DNA from: Rhodobacteraceae bacterium UBA2553
Lineage (GTDB): Bacteria; Pseudomonadota; Alphaproteobacteria; Rhodobacterales; Rhodobacteraceae
Direction: 5' to 3'
Assembly: GCA_002340515.1 (NCBI GenBank)
Contig: DDMF01000066.1
Span: 4,125-15,122, forward strand
DNA length: 10,998 nt
The position numbers and the translations under genes are program-made. The notes beneath the pieces are model-generated. The model was given only the letters and a program-made list of their open reading frames with translations. It searched no databases and was not told where the DNA came from. This document shows positions 1-6,134 of the stretch, piece after piece. Each line of letters starts with the position of its first letter. Positions within the stretch are counted from its first letter, which is position 1.

Positions 1-858
1 GGAAAAGGCGCGCGCCAGTTTGCCCGCCAGATACCCGCCATAAATCGGATGGGCTTTGTCGCGCTCGGACTGGCTGCGGACCACCGGCTGAATGTCGTCT
101 TTTGAATACATGTTGTAGTAGGGCGCGGGCACGATATAGGGCCAATGCGGCTTGATATAACTGACATGCGCGCACCACGGCTCACCGGGGTTTTGAGCGT
201 CGATGAAATCAATGGTGCGGTCGGTCAACCACGGGGTTTCGCTGTCCTCTTCGCGCACATTGGCGGGTTTGTCCGCGTGCATCATCAAAAAGCCAGACGC
301 AATATCTCCACCGTCATCAATGCCCGCATTGGCATGGTCGTGCCATGGGTTGTGGTCGGTGTAACCTTTTGATTTTAAATACTCATTATAGGGGGAGCGT
401 TTTTGGTCGTAAAACCCCTTTGGCCCCTCGGCCCACAAGCCATCATCGCGGATCCACACATCAAATCCGCATTCGCCAATACGCGTGCCAATCACGCTGT
501 CGGGGGCCAGCCCCAGGCGTTCCATTCCCGCAGCATCCGCTTTCATATGGGTCTTGCCAATCAGCCAACATCCCATGCCAGCGGCGCGCAAATGATCGCC
601 CATCGTGTGCTCGCCAACCTTCAAAGGAAAGTTGTTAAACGCCGCCCCATGGGAAGAAACATAGCGCCCGGTATAGGTGCTCATCCGGCTGGATCCACAC
701 ACCGGTGACTGGCAATAGGCGCGATCAAACCGCACACCGCGCGCCGCGACCCGGTCGAAATTGGGTGTTTCGAGCGTCTTGTGGCCAGCACAGCTGAGGT
801 AATCAAACCGCAGCTGATCATACATGATGAACAGAATGTTGGGGGCAGATCGGCGCAT
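1..858 (-). CDS. Type I sulfatase / phosphonate monoester hydrolase-like enzyme, N-terminal part (runs off the left edge)
   Basis: This is a hydrolase of the alkaline phosphatase superfamily, expected to cleave a sulfate ester or phosphonate/phosphate monoester; the substrate is not readable. 286 residues are present and the C-terminal part lies outside the window. Visible family features are the opening PNILFIMYDQLRFD with metal-ligand Asp14, the formylglycine-type site CGSSRMSTYTGR with Cys54 and Arg58, GKTH (Lys102, His104) in the place of the usual GKWH, and KPHWP around His238. The DQ pair at 14-15 resembles the phosphonate-monoester-hydrolase branch more than the DD-type arylsulfatases. 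The start at 858 is supported by GAGGAA at 867-872, 8 nt upstream. No signal peptide is seen, so it is probably cytoplasmic. It lies 126 bp downstream of the tetR gene on the same strand and may be read from the same transcript. One oddity is Ser56 where the formylglycine site normally has Pro or Ala. The superfamily call is secure; the specificity is open. Confidence 0.88.
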   Translation of the reverse strand, partial: MRRSAPNILFIMYDQLRFDYLSCAGHKTLETPNFDRVAARGVRFDRAYCQSPVCGSSRMSTYTGRYVSSHGAAFNNFPLKVGEHTMGDHLRAAGMGCWLIGKTHMKADAAGMERLGLAPDSVIGTRIGECGFDVWIRDDGLWAEGPKGFYDQKRSPYNEYLKSKGYTDHNPWHDHANAGIDDGGDIASGFLMMHADKPANVREEDSETPWLTDRTIDFIDAQNPGEPWCAHVSYIKPHWPYIVPAPYYNMYSKDDIQPVVRSQSERDKAHPIYGGYLAGKLARAFS

Positions 859-984
859 GTGCAGGCTTCCTCGTTGCAGGTGAAATGATTGAAGCACGGT
901 GTCGGGCGCTCGAAAAGCGATTTTGGATCCAATTTGGAGATTTTCTGAACTTGCGAAGAAAAATATGCGGCGGTGCGACCTGTG

Positions 985-1617
985 CTAAACCGCGTGGCGC
1001 GCGCGAAAGCGGGCCAGCTCCCGGGCTGAGGGGGCGTGACCGGTGAACAATTTGATATAGGCCGGAATGCGGGCGACCCGCAGTGTCGTATCCTCGGTGA
1101 CTTCCATCGAGATATAGCCGACCTGTGTGTAAAGGATTGCCATGGTGCGGATCTGGGCATCCTCGGGTGGATACCCGAACCGTTCAAACATCGCCTGAAT
1201 TGCGGCTTTACGCGTTTCATCTGCGGCCTTCACGCGGGGGTGTAAGCTGACATCATGGCGCGCCCAATTGCGGATCGCGTGGTCCAGTTTTGCATCAAAC
1301 AGGCCTGCGTCCAGCCAGCAATCCTGCAGGTTCAGCATTGCTTCGGTGATGGTTTCAGCAAAGGCTTCGGTTTGGGCCACCAGATTACCGGTGTTTTTGG
1401 CTTCCCAGCGGGCAATCAGCGCCTCTAACAAGGTCTCGCGCCCGTCGAAATGATGGTAAAATCCGGTGCGTGTCAGGCCCAGATGCTTGGCCAGCGGCAT
1501 CACCTTTACCGCTTCAACCCCGCCGCCAATGAGAAGGTCAAATGCGGCATCCAGCCAAAGATCCACAGATCCTTTGGGCTTGGCGTCGGTTTTCAACTGT
1601 TCCGTTTGCGACATCAT
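985..1617 (-). CDS. TetR/AcrR-family transcriptional regulator
   Basis: A 210-residue protein with the TetR layout. The N-terminal helix-turn-helix spans about residues 18-65, with VEAVKVMPLAKHLGLTR followed by TGFYHHFDGRETLLEALI, the standard recognition helix and YxHF signature. A variable helical ligand-binding and dimerisation domain follows to residue 210. It is divergent from the MttB-like methyltransferase gene. The 85-bp gap holds two inverted repeats, so it most likely controls that operon and itself. The effector is unknown; given the neighbours, a methylated amine or its breakdown product is plausible (inference). Two consecutive ATGs (1617 and 1614) are possible starts. Neither has a recognisable Shine-Dalgarno sequence, which may mean leaderless translation. 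The stop is TAG at 985-987. Confidence 0.92.
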   Translation of the reverse strand: MMSQTEQLKTDAKPKGSVDLWLDAAFDLLIGGGVEAVKVMPLAKHLGLTRTGFYHHFDGRETLLEALIARWEAKNTGNLVAQTEAFAETITEAMLNLQDCWLDAGLFDAKLDHAIRNWARHDVSLHPRVKAADETRKAAIQAMFERFGYPPEDAQIRTMAILYTQVGYISMEVTEDTTLRVARIPAYIKLFTGHAPSARELARFRARHAV

Positions 1618-1623
1618 ATTGGT

Positions 1624-1651
1624 GTTTTAGCGAACTTGACACATGTGTCAA
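1624..1651 (-). promoter_or_regulatory. Candidate tetR promoter (-35 TTGACA, -10 TAAAAC)
   Basis: On the minus strand a perfect -35 hexamer TTGACA (1651-1646) is followed after 16 bp by TAAAAC (1629-1624), which matches four of six -10 positions. A start site about seven bases further on would fall at or next to the A of the tetR ATG at 1617, implying a leaderless message. The -35 box and part of the spacer are the perfect 16-bp palindrome itself, so a bound repressor would block this promoter. This is prediction by eye only; the -10 is weak. Confidence 0.35.
1636..1651. promoter_or_regulatory. Perfect 16-bp palindrome, probable TetR operator site 1
   Basis: TTGACACATGTGTCAA reads identically on both strands. 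It lies in the 85-bp divergent gap between the tetR gene and the MttB-like methyltransferase gene, which is the normal place for a TetR operator. Each outer half contains TTGAC(A), which can double as a -35 element on either strand, so binding would compete with RNA polymerase. The sequence symmetry is certain; the binding protein is inferred from position. Confidence 0.75.
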
Positions 1652-1656
1652 ATGAA

Positions 1657-1672
1657 TTGACGCTGGTGTCAA
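1657..1672. promoter_or_regulatory. Imperfect 16-bp palindrome, probable TetR operator site 2
   Basis: TTGACGCTGGTGTCAA keeps the outer TTGAC/GTCAA arms of site 1 with a less symmetric centre. Its centre is 21 bp from that of site 1, two turns of B-DNA, so both sites face the same side of the helix. It lies 30 bp upstream of the methyltransferase start codon, where a bound repressor would be expected to block plus-strand transcription. The pairing with site 1 makes chance unlikely. Confidence 0.65.
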
Positions 1673-1702
1673 ATAAACCGAGTCGAAAAAGGGAAAGACA
1701 GG

Positions 1703-3247
1703 ATGAGCCAGCGCAGACGCCGTTCCAAAGGCACAACCCGTGACGCAACGCCCGGGCAAAACCCCCATCTGGAACGCCCTTACATTCGGCGTGGCATCCC
1801 GACCTATGATATCGTCAGCGAAGAAAGCCTGATTGAGATTGAGGCAACTGCTGACCGCATTCTGGCCGAAATTGGCATGGAGTTCCGCGAAGACCCCGAG
1901 GCGGTACGCTTGTTTCGTGAAGCTGGGGCAGAGGTCACCGAATTGGGGCCAGACCGGTGGAACCTGAAATTTGCCCCCGGCATGATCCGCGGCATTTTGA
2001 AATCCGCCCCGTCGGAGTTCACGCAACACGCGCGCAACCCCGCCAATAATGTGCAGATCGGCGGCAACAACGTGGTGTTTGCCCCCAGTTATGGATCGCC
2101 CTTTGTAATGGATCTGGACCGAGGGCGGCGCTATGGCACGATGGAGGATTTTCAGAATTTCGTGAAACTCGGCCAGTCAACGCCGTGGTTGCACCATTCG
2201 GGTGGAACGGTGTGTGAACCGACCGATGTGGCGGTAAACAAGCGGCACCTTGATATGGTGATGTCGCATATTCAGTTCTCGGACCGGCCCTTTTTGGGGT
2301 CCGTTACCGCCCCCGAACGTGCCGCCGATAGTGTCGAGATGACCCGCATGCTGTTTGGCAAAGATTTTGTCGATCAGAACTGTGTGATCATGGGCAATTT
2401 CAATACCACATCGCCCTTGGTTCTGGATGGGATCACCACGGGGGGCATTCGCGAATATGCGTCGGCCAACCAAGGTACAATCCACCTGCCATTCCTGTTG
2501 GGCGGGGCTGTGTCGCCGTTGACCATGGCAGGATCGGTGGCGCAATGCCTGGCCGAAAGCATGACCTCCTGTGCGTTGGCGCAATTGGTGCGGCCCGGCG
2601 CGCCGGTGGTCTTGGCCTCGTTCCAATCGTCAATGGCGATGCGGTCTGGGTCGCCCACTTTTGGCACGCCGGAACCGGCGCTTGGCTCGCTTGTCTACGG
2701 GCAGCTTGCGCGTCGTTTGAACCTGCCGCTGCGCTGTGCGGGGAATTTCACCACCTCAAAGCTGCCGGATGCGCAGGCGATGTCACAATCCATGATGTCG
2801 ATGATGTCGGCGGTGCATTGCGGGGCTAATTTCTTGCTGCATTCGGCGGGGTTTCTCGATGGGCTTTTGTCGATGTCCTATGAGAAATTTATGCTGGATG
2901 TCGACGTTTGCGGCGCCTTGCATGCCTATCTGGACGGCGTTCAGGTCAATGAAGACACGCTTGGCTTTGACGCCTTGGCGGAAAAAGGACCGGGCGAGCA
3001 TTTGTTTGAAAGCGCGCACACCATGCGCCACTATAAAACCGCCTATTACGACAGCGCTCTGGATGACAATCAGCCGTGGGAAACCTGGGATGAGCAGGGC
3101 TGTGTCGACATGTCTGCCCGCGCCAATGCGGCGTGGAAAAAGAGCCTTGCCGACTATCAGGCGCCTGCCTTGGATGAAGGCATTCGCGATGGGCTAAACG
3201 ATTATATCAACGCGAAGAAAACCTCGCTTGAAGACATGTGGTACTAA
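1703..3247 (+). CDS. Trimethylamine methyltransferase (MttB) family protein, non-pyrrolysine type
   Basis: A 514-residue protein covering the full MttB family domain (Pfam MTTB) from about residue 25 to the end. Known members move a methyl group from a tertiary or quaternary amine to a corrinoid protein; pyrrolysine-free members such as MtgB act on betaines. Recognisable blocks are MRSGSPTFGTPE (313-324), GNFTTSKLPDAQ (347-358), the HSAGFLDGLLSMSYEKFMLD stretch soon after, and a C-terminal ASLEDMWY-like end. There is no in-frame TAG, so no pyrrolysine. The N-terminus is strongly basic (RRRRSKG). The start at 1703 follows a modest purine-rich stretch, AAGGGAAAG. It is the first gene of the operon, downstream of two probable TetR operators, and the Shine-Dalgarno of the next gene overlaps its TAA. 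No corrinoid-binding protein or corrinoid reactivator is encoded nearby, which leaves the methyl acceptor unexplained. The family is sure; the substrate (for example a betaine) is inferred. Confidence 0.92.
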   Translation: MSQRRRRSKGTTRDATPGQNPHLERPYIRRGIPTYDIVSEESLIEIEATADRILAEIGMEFREDPEAVRLFREAGAEVTELGPDRWNLKFAPGMIRGILKSAPSEFTQHARNPANNVQIGGNNVVFAPSYGSPFVMDLDRGRRYGTMEDFQNFVKLGQSTPWLHHSGGTVCEPTDVAVNKRHLDMVMSHIQFSDRPFLGSVTAPERAADSVEMTRMLFGKDFVDQNCVIMGNFNTTSPLVLDGITTGGIREYASANQGTIHLPFLLGGAVSPLTMAGSVAQCLAESMTSCALAQLVRPGAPVVLASFQSSMAMRSGSPTFGTPEPALGSLVYGQLARRLNLPLRCAGNFTTSKLPDAQAMSQSMMSMMSAVHCGANFLLHSAGFLDGLLSMSYEKFMLDVDVCGALHAYLDGVQVNEDTLGFDALAEKGPGEHLFESAHTMRHYKTAYYDSALDDNQPWETWDEQGCVDMSARANAAWKKSLADYQAPALDEGIRDGLNDYINAKKTSLEDMWY

Positions 3248-3252
3248 GGAGA
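3246..3252 (+). promoter_or_regulatory. Shine-Dalgarno deciding the demethylase start
   Basis: AAGGAGA begins inside the TAA stop of the methyltransferase gene and lies 8 nt before ATG at 3261. It fixes the start of the next gene at 3261 rather than at an upstream in-frame ATG-less extension starting near 3228, and points to translational coupling of the two genes. Confidence 0.8.
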
Positions 3253-3260
3253 CACGCAAA

Positions 3261-5324
3261 ATGAGCCAGTCTAAAACGAGCCCGTCAAACGATCCCCTTT
3301 TGCAGCCCTATCAGCTGAAGCATCTGACGCTGCGCAACCGCATTATGACCACCAGTCACGAACCGGCGTATCCCGAAGAGGGCATGCCAAAAGCGCGCTA
3401 TCGTCTGTATCACGCTGAACGCGCCAAGGCGGGGGTGGCGATGACCATGACCGCAGGATCCGCTGCCGTGTCAAAAGACAGCCCTCCGGTCTTTAACAAC
3501 ATCCTTGCCTATAAAGACGAGGTGGTGCCGTGGATCCGCGAGTTAACAGATGCGGTGCATGAGCATGGCGCGGCCTGCATGATCCAGATGACCCATTTGG
3601 GACGGCGCACGGGTTGGAACAAGGGCGACTGGTTGCCGCCGGTCTGCTCCACCCCGCACCGCGAACCGGCGCACCATGCTTTTCCGAAGCTTGCCGAAGA
3701 TTGGGACATCGCGCGGGTGATTTCCGACTTTGCTGATGCAGCTGAACGCATGAAAGCCGGGGGGATGGACGGGATCGAGATCATGACCCACGGGCATCTT
3801 CTCGATCAATTCATCTCGCCGCTGACAAACCATCTGGACGGTCCCTATGGTGGTGATCTGGCGGGCCGGATGAAGCTGACCATGGATATCATTGACGCTG
3901 TTCGCAAGCGCGTGGGCGACGAATTTGTGCTGGGTGTGCGATTTGCCCCGGATGAGGCGGAAGAGGGTGGAATTGACCCCGATATGGGCATGGATATCGC
4001 CCGGATGTTTCGCGATTGCGGCCAGATTGATTATCTTAATATCAACCGGGGCCGCATCCACACCGACCCAGCAATGACCGATATGATCCCGGTACAGGGC
4101 ATGCGGTCCGCCCCGCATTTGGACTTTGCCGGACGGGTGCGGGCCGAGATTGGAATGCCAACCTTTCACGCCTCGCGCATCCCCGATGTGGCGACCGCGC
4201 GTCACGCTGTGGCCTCGGGTCAGCTTGATATGGTGGGCATGACCCGCGCGCATATGGCGGACCCGCATGTGGTCAAGAAAATCATCGAAGGGCGCGAGGA
4301 TGATATCCGCCCTTGTGTTGGTGCAACCTATTGTCTGGACAGGATTTATCAGGCGGGTGAGGCGCTGTGTATTCACAACCCCGCAACCGGTCGTGAAACC
4401 ACCATGCCCCACGATATCCCGCCTGCGGATGTGAAGAAAAAGGTCGTGGTTGTGGGCGCTGGTCCCGGCGGGCTAGAGGCCGCGCGCGTGGCCGCAGAAC
4501 GGGGCCATGAGGTGACTGTGTTTGAGGCGCAACCTGATCCCGGTGGACAGGTATTACTGTCGGCACAACTGCCCCGGCGGCGCGAGATGATTGGCATCAT
4601 TGACTGGCGCATGGCGCAATGTGCGGCGCGCGATGTGACGTTCAAATTCAACACTTGGGCCGAGGCAGAGGACATCACCGCGCTGAACCCTGATGTCGTG
4701 ATTATTGCCACCGGTGGCCTGCCCAATCTGACGCTGTTTGAAACCAAAGGCGAGATGGCGAATGTGGTCAGCGCGTGGGATATCATTTCGGGTGACGTAA
4801 AGCCGGCAGAAGACATTCTGATCTATGATGAAAGCGGTGATCACCCCGGCCTGATGGCGGCGGAGATTGCAGCAGAAGCGGGGGCAAAAGTCGAAGTGAT
4901 GACCCCGGATCGCACCTTTGCACCGGACATTATGGCGATGAACCTTGTGCCCTATATGCGTGCGCTACAGCCCAAAGGCGTGCGGTTCACGGTGGCGGAA
5001 CGATTGAAAAATGTCGCAAAGGACGGCAACCGGATGGTGGCCACATTGGGCACTGATTATTCCGACCTTACCCGCGAGGCGCGCTATGACCAGGTGGTGG
5101 TGAATTACGGCACCATGCCCAATTGCGACATCTATTTTGATCTGAAAGAGCTGTCGGTGAACCGGGGGGAGTTGGATCAGGCGGCGTTTATCGAAGGGCG
5201 CCCGCAAGCGGTGAACACCAACCCGGATGGCGCGTTTCAACTGTTTCGCATTGGTGATGCAGTTACCTCGCGCAACACGCACGCGGCGATCTATGATGCG
5301 CTGCGCCTTGTAAAGGATCTGTGA
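3261..5324 (+). CDS. Old-yellow-enzyme/FAD fusion demethylase, N-methylproline demethylase (StcD) / dimethylglycine demethylase (DgcA)-like
   Basis: A 687-residue flavoenzyme with the trimethylamine dehydrogenase / 2,4-dienoyl-CoA reductase layout. Residues 1-340 form an FMN-binding TIM barrel, including MTHGHLLDQFISPLTN and DGPYGG. A reduced Fe-S segment follows at 352-370, then a nucleotide-binding fold starting with GAGPGG at 399-404, and a C-terminal FAD/NAD part ending RIGDAVTSRNTHAAIYDAL. Relatives oxidatively remove an N-methyl group from secondary or tertiary amines such as N-methylproline, dimethylglycine or trimethylamine, releasing formaldehyde. The RPCVGATYCLDRIY segment is, from memory, closer to the StcD/DgcA group than to true dienoyl-CoA reductase. 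Only three of the four expected cluster cysteines are present (352, 358, 370; residue 355 is Ala). It overlaps the next gene by one base. Following an MttB-like enzyme, it probably performs the second demethylation step. The substrate is uncertain. Confidence 0.88.
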   Translation: MSQSKTSPSNDPLLQPYQLKHLTLRNRIMTTSHEPAYPEEGMPKARYRLYHAERAKAGVAMTMTAGSAAVSKDSPPVFNNILAYKDEVVPWIRELTDAVHEHGAACMIQMTHLGRRTGWNKGDWLPPVCSTPHREPAHHAFPKLAEDWDIARVISDFADAAERMKAGGMDGIEIMTHGHLLDQFISPLTNHLDGPYGGDLAGRMKLTMDIIDAVRKRVGDEFVLGVRFAPDEAEEGGIDPDMGMDIARMFRDCGQIDYLNINRGRIHTDPAMTDMIPVQGMRSAPHLDFAGRVRAEIGMPTFHASRIPDVATARHAVASGQLDMVGMTRAHMADPHVVKKIIEGREDDIRPCVGATYCLDRIYQAGEALCIHNPATGRETTMPHDIPPADVKKKVVVVGAGPGGLEAARVAAERGHEVTVFEAQPDPGGQVLLSAQLPRRREMIGIIDWRMAQCAARDVTFKFNTWAEAEDITALNPDVVIIATGGLPNLTLFETKGEMANVVSAWDIISGDVKPAEDILIYDESGDHPGLMAAEIAAEAGAKVEVMTPDRTFAPDIMAMNLVPYMRALQPKGVRFTVAERLKNVAKDGNRMVATLGTDYSDLTREARYDQVVVNYGTMPNCDIYFDLKELSVNRGELDQAAFIEGRPQAVNTNPDGAFQLFRIGDAVTSRNTHAAIYDALRLVKDL

Positions 5325-6046
5325 TGCGGATTGGCGTGATCGGATGCGGCACCATTGCCAGCGCTCTGGTGCCGCGTTTGGCCCGTGATGGGCATGAGAT
5401 TGTGGTGTCAGAGCGTAGTCACACACGATCAACAGCGTTGGCGGCGGCACATGAAAATGTGATCGTAGCGGACAATCAAGGCGTCATTGATCGGGCAGAT
5501 CTGATCTTTGTTGCACTGATGGCAGAGGCCGCTGAGAGTATTTTGACGGACCTTGAATTCCGTTCGGGGCAATCGGTGATCAGCTTGATGGCCGGGGCCA
5601 GTTTGGCCGATCTAAGCCTGTGGGTTTCCCCAGCCGCCGCCCCCGCTATTCTGTTGCCGTTTCCGAATGTCGCCACCCCCGGCGCACCGGTGATTGCGAT
5701 GGGCAAAATGACGGCGTTGCGCGGGTTATTAGAGCCGCACAACTTGATCTATACCGTCGAAAACCAGGCGGAGCTGGACGCGACCTTGGCCGCACAGGCT
5801 GTGTTGTCCCCCGTCGTCGCCATGGTGCAAGAGGCCAGCATGTGGCTGGGCGACCGGGTGGCAGATCCCGCCGCTGGTGAGGCCTTTCTGCGCGCGTTGG
5901 TTGGCAGCAATTTAATGGAAGGCCCCTGCGCGCCGCTATTGGATGCGCTAAATACCCCGGGGGGCTATAACCAGCGTTTGCGCCAACATATGCAGGGGGC
6001 TGGCATGGTCGACTATCTGACCGAAGGACTGAACAAGCTGGGGTGA
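5324..6046 (+). CDS. Pyrroline-5-carboxylate reductase-like NAD(P)-binding oxidoreductase
   Basis: A 240-residue protein with an N-terminal Rossmann fold (RIGVIGCGTIASAL, residues 2-15) and an all-helical C-terminal part containing LNTPGGYNQRLRQ (209-220). The latter aligns with the SPGGTT signature of proline-forming P5C reductases (ProC). Authentic ProC is about 270 residues with the Thr pair that contacts the imino acid. Here TPGG-Tyr-Asn replaces SPGG-Thr-Thr, so a different imine or keto substrate is likely. ATG at 5324 overlaps the previous TGA (TGATG), indicating coupled translation. A one-codon-longer GTG start at 5321 is less likely. Within this operon it may reduce an imine formed by demethylation or ring opening (inference). 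The fold is secure and the reaction is unknown. Confidence 0.8.
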   Translation: MRIGVIGCGTIASALVPRLARDGHEIVVSERSHTRSTALAAAHENVIVADNQGVIDRADLIFVALMAEAAESILTDLEFRSGQSVISLMAGASLADLSLWVSPAAAPAILLPFPNVATPGAPVIAMGKMTALRGLLEPHNLIYTVENQAELDATLAAQAVLSPVVAMVQEASMWLGDRVADPAAGEAFLRALVGSNLMEGPCAPLLDALNTPGGYNQRLRQHMQGAGMVDYLTEGLNKLG

Positions 6047-6134
6047 GCATTCTGGGGGTGAAGCCCGTGGATTTGTGATATAGATCTTGTGCAACCTATT
6101 CATGAGACCTGTTTACAAACCCTGGGGACTGACA

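Larger units (their letters stand above)
1636..1677 (+). repeat. Two tandem 21-bp near-identical units containing the operators
   Basis: The units 1636-1656 and 1657-1677 abut directly and agree at 17 of 21 positions. Each consists of the 16-bp inverted repeat plus a short AT-rich tail (ATGAA or ATAAA). The array explains most of the divergent intergenic region and could have arisen by duplication of one operator. Confidence 0.7.

Noticed and set aside
681..1220. Open frame of 179 codons on the minus strand spanning the sulfatase start, the gap and the tetR end
   Set aside because: It overlaps the convincing sulfatase and TetR genes in another frame and its translation is low-complexity Arg/Ser/Pro-rich with no recognisable domain.
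2792..2809. Perfect 9-bp tandem duplication (atgatgtcg twice) in the methyltransferase gene encoding MMSMMS
   Set aside because: It is in frame, short, and lies in a Met/Ser-rich helix near the conserved SKLPDAQ block; it is probably ordinary coding sequence.
1703..3247. Possible pyrrolysine (in-frame TAG) in the MttB homologue
   Set aside because: The frame is continuous from start to TAA with no in-frame amber codon, so it is the non-pyrrolysine type.
3543..4412. 289-codon minus-strand open frame opposite the demethylase gene
   Set aside because: It is fully antisense to a well-conserved flavoenzyme; the His-rich translation is typical of the complement of high-GC coding sequence.
3261..5324. 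Plain 2,4-dienoyl-CoA reductase (FadH) as the identity of the flavoenzyme
   Set aside because: The domain layout is the same, but the Fe-S segment lacks one cysteine and resembles the N-methylproline/dimethylglycine demethylase branch, and the neighbour is an amine methyltransferase.
6087..6134. Upstream TTG or ATG (6102) starts for the DgoK-like gene
   Set aside because: The added residues do not match the family, whose usual N-terminus begins at the ATG at 6135, and that ATG has a purine-rich ribosome site.
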